From Fodinibacter sp035633415 (GTDB taxonomy: Bacteria; Actinomycetota; Actinomycetes; Actinomycetales; Dermatophilaceae), in contig DASQEZ010000323.1 of the NCBI GenBank assembly GCA_035633415.1, positions 1 through 29,521 of the forward strand: 29,521 nt of DNA, in the 5' to 3' direction. Shown piece after piece: positions 22,118 through 29,492 of the stretch. The translations under genes and the position numbers were made by a program. The notes below the pieces were generated by a model. The model was not told where the DNA came from, ran no database searches, and saw only the letters and a list, made by a program, of their open reading frames with translations. The stretch's first letter is position 1; each line of letters begins with the position of its first letter.

Positions 22118-22438
22118 TCACGCAGCCAGCGGGCCACGGATGACCGGGCCGCCGGCCGCCACCCAGGCGGCCGTTCCGCCCTCGACGGAGACTGCGTCGT
22201 AGCCGAGCGAGGTCAGCAGGTCGGCCATGGACCGGCTGCGGTTGCCGCTCTGGCAGATGACGTGCACGACGCGGTCGCGTGGCACCGGGCCGAGGGCCGA
22301 GGTGATCCGGCTCATCGGGGCGAGCACGGCACCGGGGACGTGGCCGCCGACGTACTCGGCCGGCTCACGCACGTCGAGGACGAACGCACCGTCGGCGTGC
22401 CTGGCGAGAAGGGTGGGAATGTCAACAAGTCGGACCAT
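22118..22438 (-). CDS. Cytoplasmic single-domain rhodanese
   Basis: 106 aa, one rhodanese domain: LDVREPAEYVGGHVPGAVLAP, active loop C62-QSGNR, then GYDAVSVEGGTAAWVAAGGPV. It transfers sulfane sulfur between persulfides and thiols in the cytoplasm and could hand persulfide to CstR or the dioxygenase. ATG 22438 lies seven bases after the -10 TATAGT, so the transcript is probably leaderless. First gene of rhodanese-cstR, divergent from the persulfide dioxygenase with a shared operator. Confidence 0.92.
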   Translation of the reverse strand: MVRLVDIPTLLARHADGAFVLDVREPAEYVGGHVPGAVLAPMSRITSALGPVPRDRVVHVICQSGNRSRSMADLLTSLGYDAVSVEGGTAAWVAAGGPVIRGPLAA

Positions 22439-22442
22439 GTTC

Positions 22443-22470
22443 AACACTATACCCCCCGGGGTATAGTGTT
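22443..22470. promoter_or_regulatory. Shared divergent CstR-type operator with two -10 boxes
   Basis: Perfect 28-bp palindrome: 13-bp arms AACACTATACCCC / GGGGTATAGTGTT around CC. Each arm contains an outward-facing -10 TATAGT: 22462-22467 on the plus strand for the dioxygenase, 22446-22451 on the minus strand for rhodanese-cstR. One bound repressor would silence both promoters. This is the most perfect of the four sites. Confidence 0.9.
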
Positions 22471-22496
22471 GTCCGACCGACCTTGGAGGAAAACCA

Positions 22497-23876
22497 ATGA
22501 TCTTCACCCAGTACTACCTCGACTGCCTGTCCCAGGCGTCCTACCTCATCGGCGACGAGTCGACCGGCCAGGCGGTCGTGGTGGACCCGCGCCGCGACGT
22601 CGGCGAGTACCTCGACGACGCGAGGGCCAAGGGCCTGACCATCGTCGGCGTGATCAACACCCACTTCCACGCCGACTTCGTCTCCGGCCACCTCGAGCTG
22701 GCCCGGGAGACCGGCGCGTGGATCGGCTACGGAGCCGCTGCGTCCGCTGCCTTCCCCATCCGTCACCTCGCCGACCGCGAGCGGATCAGCCTCGGCGAAG
22801 TGACCCTCGAGGTCATGGCGACCCCCGGGCACACTCCCGAGTCGGTCAGCATCCTGGTCTTCGAGCGCCCCGACGACGAGACGGCCTACGGCGTGCTCAC
22901 CGGCGACGCCCTCTTCATCGGCGACGTCGGCCGTCCCGACCTGCTGGCCTCGATCGGGGTGACCGCGGACGAGCTCGGCCGGATGCTCTACGACTCGGTG
23001 CAGCACAAGCTGATGGGCCTCCCGGACGAGGTGCGCGTCTTCCCCGCCCACGGTGCGGGTTCGGCCTGCGGCAAGAACCTGTCCACCGAGCGGCAGTCGA
23101 CGATCGGCAACCAGCGGGCCTTCAACTACGCCTGCCAGCCCATGTCGGAGGACCAGTTCCTCGCCGTGGTCACCGAGGGCCAGCCCGCCGCCCCCGGTTA
23201 CTTCCTGTACAACGCGACCCTGAACAAGCAGGACCGCGACCTGCGTGACACCGACGCGACGGTGCCCGCGCTGACCGACGACCAGGTCGAGCAGGCCCTG
23301 ACCTCCGGGGCCGCGCTCCATGACGCACGCGACGTCCAGGAGTTCGCCGCCGGCCACCTGCGCGGGTCGGTCAACGTGCCCGCAGACGGCCGCATGGCCG
23401 AGACGGTGGGGATGGTGTTCACCCCCGACCAGCCCGTCGTCATCATCGCGCCGGAGGGCACCGAGCAGGAGGTCGCGACCCGGTTCGCGCGCATCGGCTT
23501 CGACAACGTCCTGGGCTACCTGCCGGACCCCGAGGCCTACTTCCTCTCGCACCAGGGCGACGTCGAGCGAGCAAGTCGCCTCAGTGCGCCCGCCGCGGAC
23601 GATGCGGTGGCCAGTCCCGACGTCCAGGTGGTCGACATCCGCAACGCCGGTGAGGTCGTCGGCGGGATGGTCCCCGGGGCACGTCACATCCCGCTGGCCG
23701 AGCTGGCCACGCGGGCGAGTGAGCTCGAGGCCGACAAGCCGGTCCTCCTCTACTGCGCCGGTGGATGGCGCAGCAGCGTCGCGGCGAGCCTGCTGCGCGC
23801 CAAGGGCTTCGCCGACGTGTCGGACATCCTGGGCGGCTACGGCGCCTGGGACCTGGCACACCCCCGAGCGTCCTGA
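22497..23876 (+). CDS. cstB: Persulfide dioxygenase-rhodanese fusion (CstB-like)
   Basis: 459 aa. Residues 1-245 are an ETHE1-type metallo-beta-lactamase persulfide dioxygenase: T55-HFHADFVSGH, TPGH112T, GD137ALFIGDVGRPD and PAHGAGSACG. The Fe(II) ligands H56, H112 and D137 are present. Two rhodanese domains follow: the first (about 270-360) has no cysteine in its active loop (IIAPEGTEQE), the second (about 370-459) has YC420AGGWRSS. This three-domain layout is that of CstB, which turns persulfide into thiosulfate or sulfite. GGAGG precedes ATG 22497; promoter and operator at 22443-22470. TauE follows on the same strand. Confidence 0.94.
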   Translation: MIFTQYYLDCLSQASYLIGDESTGQAVVVDPRRDVGEYLDDARAKGLTIVGVINTHFHADFVSGHLELARETGAWIGYGAAASAAFPIRHLADRERISLGEVTLEVMATPGHTPESVSILVFERPDDETAYGVLTGDALFIGDVGRPDLLASIGVTADELGRMLYDSVQHKLMGLPDEVRVFPAHGAGSACGKNLSTERQSTIGNQRAFNYACQPMSEDQFLAVVTEGQPAAPGYFLYNATLNKQDRDLRDTDATVPALTDDQVEQALTSGAALHDARDVQEFAAGHLRGSVNVPADGRMAETVGMVFTPDQPVVIIAPEGTEQEVATRFARIGFDNVLGYLPDPEAYFLSHQGDVERASRLSAPAADDAVASPDVQVVDIRNAGEVVGGMVPGARHIPLAELATRASELEADKPVLLYCAGGWRSSVAASLLRAKGFADVSDILGGYGAWDLAHPRAS

Positions 23877-23920
23877 ACGAGGTCGCGACCACCGAGGTGT
23901 CGTCCGAGAGGTGTGATCCC

Positions 23921-23971
23921 GTGACCTGGGTCCACCTCACGGACGACACCGTCGATCAGACGATCGGCTGA
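23921..23971 (+). CDS. Candidate 16-aa mini-ORF, possible thioredoxin N-terminal remnant
   Basis: GTG 23921 with GAGAGG nine bases upstream encodes VTWVHLTDDTVDQTIG and stop. The pattern V-x-LT-x4-x-TI looks like the first strand and helix of a thioredoxin. The stop lies six bases before the tauE GTG, which has no ribosome site of its own, so translation of tauE may depend on it. Very short, hence uncertain. Confidence 0.3.
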   Translation: MTWVHLTDDTVDQTIG

Positions 23972-23977
23972 CGCGTC

Positions 23978-24751
23978 GTGGTCCTCATCGCCATCGTCGC
24001 CGGTGCGCTCATCGGCCTGTCCCTCGGCGCCCTCGGCGGCGGCGGCTCCATCCTTGCCGTCCCGGTGCTCGTCTACGCGCTCCAGCTCGACGCTCAGCGG
24101 GCCACGACCGCGTCGCTGGTCATCGTCGGAGTCACCGCCATCACGGCCGCCATCAGCCACGCCCGTGCCGGACGCGTCGACTGGAGGGCAGCGCTCGTCT
24201 TCGGGGCCCTGGGCGTCCCCGCCTCGATCGGCGGCTCCCTGCTCAACCGGGCGGTCGACCCGCAGGTGCTGCTGCTGGCGTTCGCCGCACTGATGCTCCT
24301 CGCCGCGGCCGCCATGTACCGGCGATCCCGACAACCCGGGGAAGCGCCCTCGCAGACCACCCCCACCCGAACGGCTCACGTGGCTCGGGTCGTCGTGGTG
24401 GCCCTCGGGGTCGGCTTCCTGACCGGCTTCCTCGGCGTCGGGGGCGGCTTCCTCATCGTGCCCGCCCTCGTGCTGGCCATGGGCTTCGGGATGCCCACTG
24501 CCGTCGGCACGTCCCTGGTCATCATCTCGATCACCAGCCTCGCGGCGTTCGTCGAGCGCCTCGGGCACGGCGCCGTCCCGTGGGACGTCGTGATTCCGTT
24601 CACAGCCGCAGCCATCGTCGGGTCCCTGATCGGGAAACGATTCTCCGAGAAGGTCTCCGGAGCCACCCTCACGCGCGCCTTCGCGGTGCTGCTGGTCCTC
24701 GTCGCGGGCTACGTCGCCGTTCGCGCCGGCACTCAGCTGTACGGCGCCTAG
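23978..24751 (+). CDS. TauE/SafE-family sulfite/sulfonate exporter
   Basis: 257 aa with about eight membrane helices in two similar halves. Each half opens with a Gly-rich signature: GALIGLSLGALGGGGSILAVPVLVY at the start and GVGFLTGFLGVGGGFLIVPALVLAMG near residue 145. TauE/SafE proteins export sulfite or organosulfur anions; in cst-type operons TauE is the partner of CstB, exactly as here. GTG 23978 has no good ribosome site and lies six bases after a mini-ORF. A long hairpin terminates the gene. Confidence 0.92.
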   Translation: MVLIAIVAGALIGLSLGALGGGGSILAVPVLVYALQLDAQRATTASLVIVGVTAITAAISHARAGRVDWRAALVFGALGVPASIGGSLLNRAVDPQVLLLAFAALMLLAAAAMYRRSRQPGEAPSQTTPTRTAHVARVVVVALGVGFLTGFLGVGGGFLIVPALVLAMGFGMPTAVGTSLVIISITSLAAFVERLGHGAVPWDVVIPFTAAAIVGSLIGKRFSEKVSGATLTRAFAVLLVLVAGYVAVRAGTQLYGA

Positions 24752-24805
24752 CCGGGCGGGGTGGCCCCCTCCGACCACACCGTCGGCTCAGTCGCCGTGC
24801 GACCG

Positions 24806-24846
24806 AGCTCGGGTGATGACGGCTGCACGCCGCCCTCACCCGAGCT
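24806..24846. terminator. Bidirectional terminator between tauE and beta-helix gene
   Basis: 11-bp perfect stem AGCTCGGGTGA / TCACCCGAGCT; the 19-nt loop contains a smaller CGGC / GCCG stem. It separates two convergent genes. Confidence 0.65.
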
Positions 24847-24870
24847 GCAGGCCTCGTTCCGGCGCCTCGG

Positions 24871-26088
24871 TCAGACCTTGACCAGCGTGGTGGTCGCGTC
24901 GTTGAGCAGCGTGCCGCCCGCGCTCTGAACGCGCGGCAGCCCGGCCCAGGCGTTGCCCGTGCCACCCATGCCGAAGACGTGCTCGACGCAGGTCGTGCCA
25001 CCGGTCGTCCGCACGATCGGCACCGTCTCGGCCACCGAGTTCGCCCGGCAGGTGTAGACGCTGTCGATGAGGACGCGGCTCGTGGCGCCGCTCACCATGA
25101 TCAGGGCGTTGTCGGCCTGGTCCTTGAAGTCGGCCGGGCGGTACATCCCGAAGTTGAGGCTCAGGTCGCGGAACGTCACGCCACCGGACTTGACGACGAC
25201 CAGGGCACCCATCGCCGGGTCACCGGAGTTCTGGCCCTCGAACACGCAGTCCCGGATGATGAGCCCACCCTGGCCGTACTGGGCGTTGCCCTCGACCAGC
25301 ACGCACCTGGAACCCCCGCGGGCGGGGAGGTACATGTTCGCCACCGAGGTCTTGGAGCAGTTCTCGAACCGCACGAGGTACTGACCCGCGTTCGCGCCGG
25401 GCCACCCGTAGTTGATCTTGCCGTCCACCCACAGGTAGTTGTCGGAGCCGCGGATGCTGAACTGCGTCCCCTTCACGGCGACGCAGGTCCAGGTGCCCGA
25501 GAGCGAGCACAGGGTCATGGCCATGGCGTTGCCCGGCATGCCGAACACGTGCTTGAAGCCGTAGAAGGTCAGGCTGTCGAAGTGCCCGGCGTAGGCGGTT
25601 CCGGAGCCGTACGGGTGGTGGTAGAACTGCGTGACACCGTTGCTGCTCTTGAAGCAGATCCCGCTGACCTCGACGTCGTAGGTCGTTGCCGCCCCGACCA
25701 GCCAGGACGTGGCGCCGGTGCCACAGTTCAGCGTCACCGAGCACTGGGGCAGGCAGCCGCCGGTGCCGCTGATCTCCGGGTTGTTCCACCCGGTGTTCGG
25801 GCCGAGGATCCGCATGCCGCTGTAGGTCGTGCGGGTCTTGGTGAAGGTGTGGCTGCGGCCGGCGAGGCGGATGGCCCGCCGGGGGCTGGAGGCCTGCTGG
25901 ACGGCGATGGCCGCGGTCAGCTTCTCGTCGTCGGTCCCGGTGAAGGAGTCGAGCAGGATTTCCTCAGCGGTCGTCGCAGCAGCGGCGCCCCCCGCGGAGG
26001 CGAGGCCAGCGGCCGTGGCCAGGAGGGCGGTGCTGCCGCCGAGGCGCATCACGCGCCGCCGTCCGAGGTTCTTCAGGTTCTCAGGCAT
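24871..26088 (-). CDS. Tat-exported beta-helix protein (pectate-lyase/tailspike-like fold), unknown substrate
   Basis: 405 aa. The N-terminus is a twin-arginine signal (GRRRVMRLGGSTALLATAAG, cut near AAAA, about residue 38). The mature part starts with LLDSFTGTDDEKLTAAIAVQQ, RAIRLAGRSHTF and MRILGPN, an opening seen in secreted and phage-tail right-handed beta-helix proteins, and continues with short repeated strands rich in Asn, Gly, Thr and Ser, plus several cysteines (at least six between GGCLPQC and TTCVEHV) that could form disulfides after Tat export. Polysaccharide binding or cleavage is the usual family role, but no catalytic set is identifiable. ATG 26088 has only a weak ribosome site. 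Isolated at the edge of a gene-poor region, which fits an acquired gene. Confidence 0.72.
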   Translation of the reverse strand: MPENLKNLGRRRVMRLGGSTALLATAAGLASAGGAAAATTAEEILLDSFTGTDDEKLTAAIAVQQASSPRRAIRLAGRSHTFTKTRTTYSGMRILGPNTGWNNPEISGTGGCLPQCSVTLNCGTGATSWLVGAATTYDVEVSGICFKSSNGVTQFYHHPYGSGTAYAGHFDSLTFYGFKHVFGMPGNAMAMTLCSLSGTWTCVAVKGTQFSIRGSDNYLWVDGKINYGWPGANAGQYLVRFENCSKTSVANMYLPARGGSRCVLVEGNAQYGQGGLIIRDCVFEGQNSGDPAMGALVVVKSGGVTFRDLSLNFGMYRPADFKDQADNALIMVSGATSRVLIDSVYTCRANSVAETVPIVRTTGGTTCVEHVFGMGGTGNAWAGLPRVQSAGGTLLNDATTTLVKV

Positions 26089-26430
26089 GGTTGTCTCTAA
26101 CTCTGGAAAGTGCGACCGCCCCTTGCCGCATTTCCCGCCAGGCCCCCCTGAAGCGGAACCCCCTGTGTGCGTCAGTCGTGGCGAGCCGGCCGGCCCGCCG
26201 CAGGAAAATAGTTGCAGCCCGCTCTCGGCCGCGTCCGGCGAACGGGGACACTCCCGTGATGACGTGCCTCACACCGAAGCAGGCCCGCGAGGACATGCCA
26301 TGGCCACTGTCGTACGGCAGGCTTTCGGCGATGCACGGATTCCCGTTCACTGCCGAACATCGCTCTCACACAGCGCAATTGAAGACGGAGCAACGACGGC
26401 TCCGTGCCGTGGTGGTGTCATACCCACCTG

Positions 26431-26510
26431 ATGCCGGGCGGAGCGAAGGCCCGGACACGCATCCGCAGGTCCGCGCATCCGCAGGTCAGGGCCTTCATCC
26501 TCTGTCTCAC
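26431..26510 (-). repeat. Duplicated copy of the tRNA-Arg terminator
   Basis: Shares a 39-bp exact block (26471-26509 = 27196-27234) and a left block (26431-26452 versus 27171-27192, one mismatch) with the tRNA-Arg terminator, in the same orientation, 725-740 bp away. This copy has an extra 16-bp tandem duplication (CGCATCCGCAGGTC at 26458 and 26474). The 8-bp outer stem GAAGGCCC / GGGCCTTC is kept. No tRNA lies beside it. Confidence 0.88.
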
Positions 26511-26739
26511 CGGCAGGTCTCGGTCGACGGTGCTGCGCACGGTGGCCGGCTCGACCAGGGAGGTAGCAGATCACGTCTGTCGTCTGGTCGGACAGGTCGC
26601 CGGAGCCGTAGTCGGCCACGACCTCGAGATGGGCCAGCGCTCTCGCAGCACGTGCTTCGACTGCTGGCGCCGCACACTGCCACCGCCGCGTCGAGAGCCC
26701 GGTCACGCAGCGCAGGGCGAAGCGAGCCCTCCGGGACCA

Positions 26740-26817
26740 GGACACCTCGGGCTGGCTCCGTCCGATCTCCTCGGTGATCTGCGCATGGGTCATGGCCTCG
26801 ACGACGCGCTCCAGCAC
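26740..26817 (-). pseudogene. Helix-turn-helix regulator relic
   Basis: The minus-strand frame reads VLERVVEAMTHAQITEEIG then RSQPEVS, matching the helix-turn-helix consensus of Xre-like regulators (LTxAQIAExIGxSQPxVS). Upstream and downstream residues do not continue a plausible domain and no start with a ribosome site is seen, so this looks like a decayed fragment. It could be coincidence, but the match is long. Confidence 0.35.
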
Positions 26818-26940
26818 CCCACCCGGCGTCCACCCGCCGCCCCTGTCGACCCCCAGCCCCCGGGGCTCCTGTGTTGGGGGGTGCCCGGGGCGCGGCCCAC
26901 CGCGCGCTCGGCACTCCATGGGTGAGCAACCGCTCCCACG

Positions 26941-27011
26941 AACAGGCAGTCGGCAGGGCGTTGGCTCCCCCTGAGCGTGGCACCGCCACCTGCGGTGGGC
27001 GACTGCCTGTT
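26941..27011. repeat. 12-bp perfect inverted repeat with nested hairpin
   Basis: AACAGGCAGTCG (26941-26952) and CGACTGCCTGTT (27000-27011) are perfect complements 47 nt apart; inside lies CACCGC-CACCT-GCGGTG (26981-26997). The cruciform-like element lies in gene-free DNA between the two terminator copies. Confidence 0.75.
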
Positions 27012-27170
27012 GTCAGGTTCACTCGACCCGACCGCGTCACCGAGCAGCCGCTGTGATCGCGCCGATGCCTCCGCTGTCGGTGATCGGGTGGACCTTCACC
27101 CCGAGAACCCGTCCTGCCGTCGCAGCAGCATGATCGCCCTGAGCGGCACGCCCACCCCCCAGGCCACCGG

Positions 27171-27234
27171 ATGCCGGACGGAGCGAAGGCCCCGACCGCG
27201 CATCCGCAGGTCAGGGCCTTCATCCTCTGTCTCA
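27171..27234 (-). terminator. tRNA-Arg terminator
   Basis: Downstream of tRNA-Arg on the minus strand. Stem GAAGGCCC / GGGCCTTC (27185-27192 with 27214-27221), one mismatch, then GACC / GGTC, with an 11-nt loop. It starts 22 bases after the tRNA end. Nearly the same sequence is repeated at 26431-26510. Confidence 0.75.
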
Positions 27235-27242
27235 ACACAGAG

Positions 27243-27315
27243 CGCGCCCGGAGGGATTCGAACCCCCAACCTTCTGATCCGTAGTCAGATGCTCTATCCG
27301 TTGAGCTACGGGCGC
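27243..27315 (-). tRNA. tRNA-Arg (anticodon ACG)
   Basis: 73-nt cloverleaf on the minus strand: acceptor GCGCCCG / CGGGCGC with G discriminator, D-arm GCTC..GAGC, anticodon stem TCTGA / TCAGA with loop CTACGGA giving anticodon ACG, T-arm GGGGG-TTCGAAT-CCCTC. CCA is not encoded. The ACG anticodon (inosine-modified in vivo) reads CGU/CGC/CGA. Terminator follows at 27221. Confidence 0.96.
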
Positions 27316-27382
27316 CCGTCACGCTCGCGGCGCAACGAGAGAGCAGACTACCGGAGCCCCCAGCGAGGCGAGAAATCGCAGA

Positions 27383-27406
27383 CGGGCGCCTCACCCGAGG
27401 CGCCCG
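27383..27406. terminator. Strong hairpin 5' of tRNA-Arg
   Basis: CGGGCGCCTC-ACCC-GAGGCGCCCG, a perfect 10-bp stem with a tetraloop. It lies about 68 bases upstream of the tRNA 5' end on its strand. No gene ends nearby, so it may insulate the tRNA or be a leftover terminator. Confidence 0.55.
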
Positions 27407-27508
27407 CACGGCATCCGACTCAGACGGCGTGCATTGCGATGCCCCGCCCTTTCAGTCATCCTGCAAGAAGTTCCATCCTTGCTCACCCCTTGTGAGGAGC
27501 CTCATAAC

Positions 27509-27545
27509 GCGCAAGCGCTTCCGCGGTGGCTACCCCTTGGTAGCC
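27509..27545 (+). promoter_or_regulatory. Candidate pckG operators
   Basis: CGCAAGCGCTT (centre AAGCGCTT, 27513-27520) resembles LacI/GalR-family operators with a central CG. Just downstream, GGCTACC-CCTT-GGTAGCC (27528-27545) is a perfect 7-bp dyad. Both lie directly upstream of the possible -10 at 27551. They suggest control of gluconeogenesis; regulators unknown. Confidence 0.45.
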
Positions 27546-27665
27546 GGGCCTACCGTGGACACGAGGCTCCCGGCGGCGGGCGCCGGGCCACCGCCACCAG
27601 CGGTCTCGTGAAGCTCGCGCGGCGGCGGCCGACCAGTTGAGCCAGACCCCGGCGGAAGGACCACC

Positions 27666-29492
27666 ATGACCACCCAGGCGGAGCACAGGACAGGCACCAG
27701 TCACGCAGGCCTACAGGCCTGGGTCGACGAAGTCGCCGCGATCACCACCCCGGACGCGATCCACTGGGTCGACGGCTCCGACGCGGAGTGGGACCAGCTC
27801 ACCACGCGGCTCGTCGAGGGTGGCACCTTCACCCGGCTCAACCCTGACAAGAAGCCGAACTCCTTCCACGCCGCCTCCGACCCGAGCGACGTCGCCCGTG
27901 TCGAGGACCGCACCTTCATCTGCTCCGAGAAGGAGGAGGACGCCGGCTTCACGAACAACTGGAAGTCGCCGGCCGAGATGAAGGCGATCATGACCGACCT
28001 CTACAAGGGGTGCATGGCCGGCCGCACGATGTACGTCATCCCGTTCGTCATGGGTCACATCGAGGCCGACGTGCCGATGTACGGCGTCGAGATCACCGAC
28101 TCGGCCTACGTCGTCGTGTCGATGAAGATCATGGCCCGCATCGGGATCCCGGTGCTGCGCGCCATCGAGGAGCAGGACGCCGGCTTCGTCAAGGGCCTGC
28201 ACTCGGTCGGGTTCCCGCTCACCGACGGCAAGGCCGACGTCGCGTGGCCGTGCAGCGACACCAAGTACATCGCCCACTTCCCCGAGACCCGCGAGATCTG
28301 GTCCTACGGCTCGGGCTACGGCGGCAACGCCCTGCTCGGCAAGAAGTGCTATGCGCTGCGCATCGCCTCGGCGATGGCGCGCGACGAGGGCTGGATGGCC
28401 GAGCACATGCTCATCCTCAAGCTCACCTCCCCCACGGGCTCGATGCACTACATCGCCGGCGCCTTCCCGAGCGCGTGCGGCAAGACCAACCTCGCGATGA
28501 TCGAGCCGACGCTCGAGGGCTGGACCGCTGAGATGGTCGGCGACGACATCGCCTGGCTGCGCTTCGGCAAGGACGGTCGCCTGTACGCCGTCAACCCCGA
28601 GTTCGGCCTGTTCGGCGTCGCCCCCGGCACCGGCGACCACTCCAACCCCAACGCCATGCGCACGGTGGAGAAGGGCAACTCGATCTTCACCAACGTCGCC
28701 CTCACCGACGACGGTGACGTGTGGTGGGAGGACATGACGCCCGAGAAGCCGGCCCACCTCATCGACTGGAAGGGCAACGACTGGACCCCCGAGTCCGGCG
28801 TCGTCTCCAGCCACCCGAACAGCCGCTTCTGCACCCCGGCCAAGCAGTGCCCGATGATGGCGCCCGAGTACGACGAGCCCAACGGGGTGCCGATCGACGC
28901 GATCCTCTTCGGCGGCCGCCGCAGGACCACAGTGCCCCTCGTCTACGAGTCGCGCGACTGGGCCCACGGTGTCTTCGTGGGCGCGACGCTCTCGTCAGAG
29001 ACCACCGCCGCAGCCACCGGCGCCGTCGGCGTCGTCCGCCGCGACCCGATGGCGATGCTTCCCTTCATCGGCTACAACGCCGGCGACTACGTGAACCACT
29101 GGCTCGAGATCGGCAAGGCCCACGACGAGTCCAAGCTGCCGAAGATCTTCCAGGTCAACTGGTTCCGCAAGGACGACGAGGACGGCTCCTACCTGTGGCC
29201 CGGCTTCGGCGACAACGCCCGCGTGCTCAAGTGGGTCGTCGAGCGCCTCGACGGCACCGCCGAGGCGGTCGAGACCCCGGTCGGCCTCGTCCCCGCTCCC
29301 GGGGCGATCGACACCACCGGCCTGGACATGTCCGAGGAGCAGGTCGCCAAGGCCCTCGCCGTGAACGTCGACGAGTGGCGCGACAAGGAGCTGCCGCTCA
29401 TCGAGGAGTGGTTCGCCAAGTTCGGCGACAAGCTCCCCACCCAGCTGGCCGACGAGCTCGCCACCCTCAAGGCCCGGCTCGAGACCGCCTGA
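27666..29492 (+). CDS. pckG: Phosphoenolpyruvate carboxykinase (GTP)
   Basis: 608-aa GTP-dependent PEP carboxykinase, converting oxaloacetate and GTP to PEP, CO2 and GDP as the first committed step of gluconeogenesis; cytoplasmic. Visible: GYGGNALLGKKCYALRIAS, the PEPCK P-loop with the GTP-class cysteine (FPSACGKTN, residues 267-275, C271, K273), WLRFGKDGRLYAVNPE, FGGRRRTTVPLVYE and WFRKDDEDGSYLWPGFGDN. Full length for the family. GGAAGG precedes ATG 27666. Monocistronic here as far as the window shows. Confidence 0.98.
   Translation: MTTQAEHRTGTSHAGLQAWVDEVAAITTPDAIHWVDGSDAEWDQLTTRLVEGGTFTRLNPDKKPNSFHAASDPSDVARVEDRTFICSEKEEDAGFTNNWKSPAEMKAIMTDLYKGCMAGRTMYVIPFVMGHIEADVPMYGVEITDSAYVVVSMKIMARIGIPVLRAIEEQDAGFVKGLHSVGFPLTDGKADVAWPCSDTKYIAHFPETREIWSYGSGYGGNALLGKKCYALRIASAMARDEGWMAEHMLILKLTSPTGSMHYIAGAFPSACGKTNLAMIEPTLEGWTAEMVGDDIAWLRFGKDGRLYAVNPEFGLFGVAPGTGDHSNPNAMRTVEKGNSIFTNVALTDDGDVWWEDMTPEKPAHLIDWKGNDWTPESGVVSSHPNSRFCTPAKQCPMMAPEYDEPNGVPIDAILFGGRRRTTVPLVYESRDWAHGVFVGATLSSETTAAATGAVGVVRRDPMAMLPFIGYNAGDYVNHWLEIGKAHDESKLPKIFQVNWFRKDDEDGSYLWPGFGDNARVLKWVVERLDGTAEAVETPVGLVPAPGAIDTTGLDMSEEQVAKALAVNVDEWRDKELPLIEEWFAKFGDKLPTQLADELATLKARLETA

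Larger units (their letters stand above)
26089..27242. other. 1.15-kb gene-poor region with repeats and a regulator relic
   Basis: No convincing intact gene on either strand. It holds a partial copy of the tRNA-Arg terminator (26431-26510), a short helix-turn-helix relic (26740-26817, minus), a 12-bp inverted repeat with a nested stem (26941-27011) and the functional tRNA terminator (27171-27234). Long open frames crossing it have low-complexity Arg/Pro translations and include the translated tRNA. The first 100 bases are the likely leader of the beta-helix gene. Confidence 0.65.
27316..27665. other. Divergent regulatory region between tRNA-Arg and pckG
   Basis: 350 bp without a gene. Contains the hairpin at 27383-27406, a LacI-type operator-like dyad at 27509-27522, a GGCTACC / GGTAGCC dyad at 27528-27545, a possible -10 TACCGT (27551-27556) and the pckG ribosome site (GGAAGG, 27654-27659). 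Confidence 0.6.

Noticed and set aside
26507..27409. Open frame of about 300 codons on the minus strand
   Set aside because: It translates straight through tRNA-Arg (the familiar STDRASDYGSEGWGFESL artefact) and its terminator, so it is not a gene as a whole.
27711..28967. Long minus-strand open frame opposite pckG
   Set aside because: Antisense shadow of a fully recognisable PEP carboxykinase.
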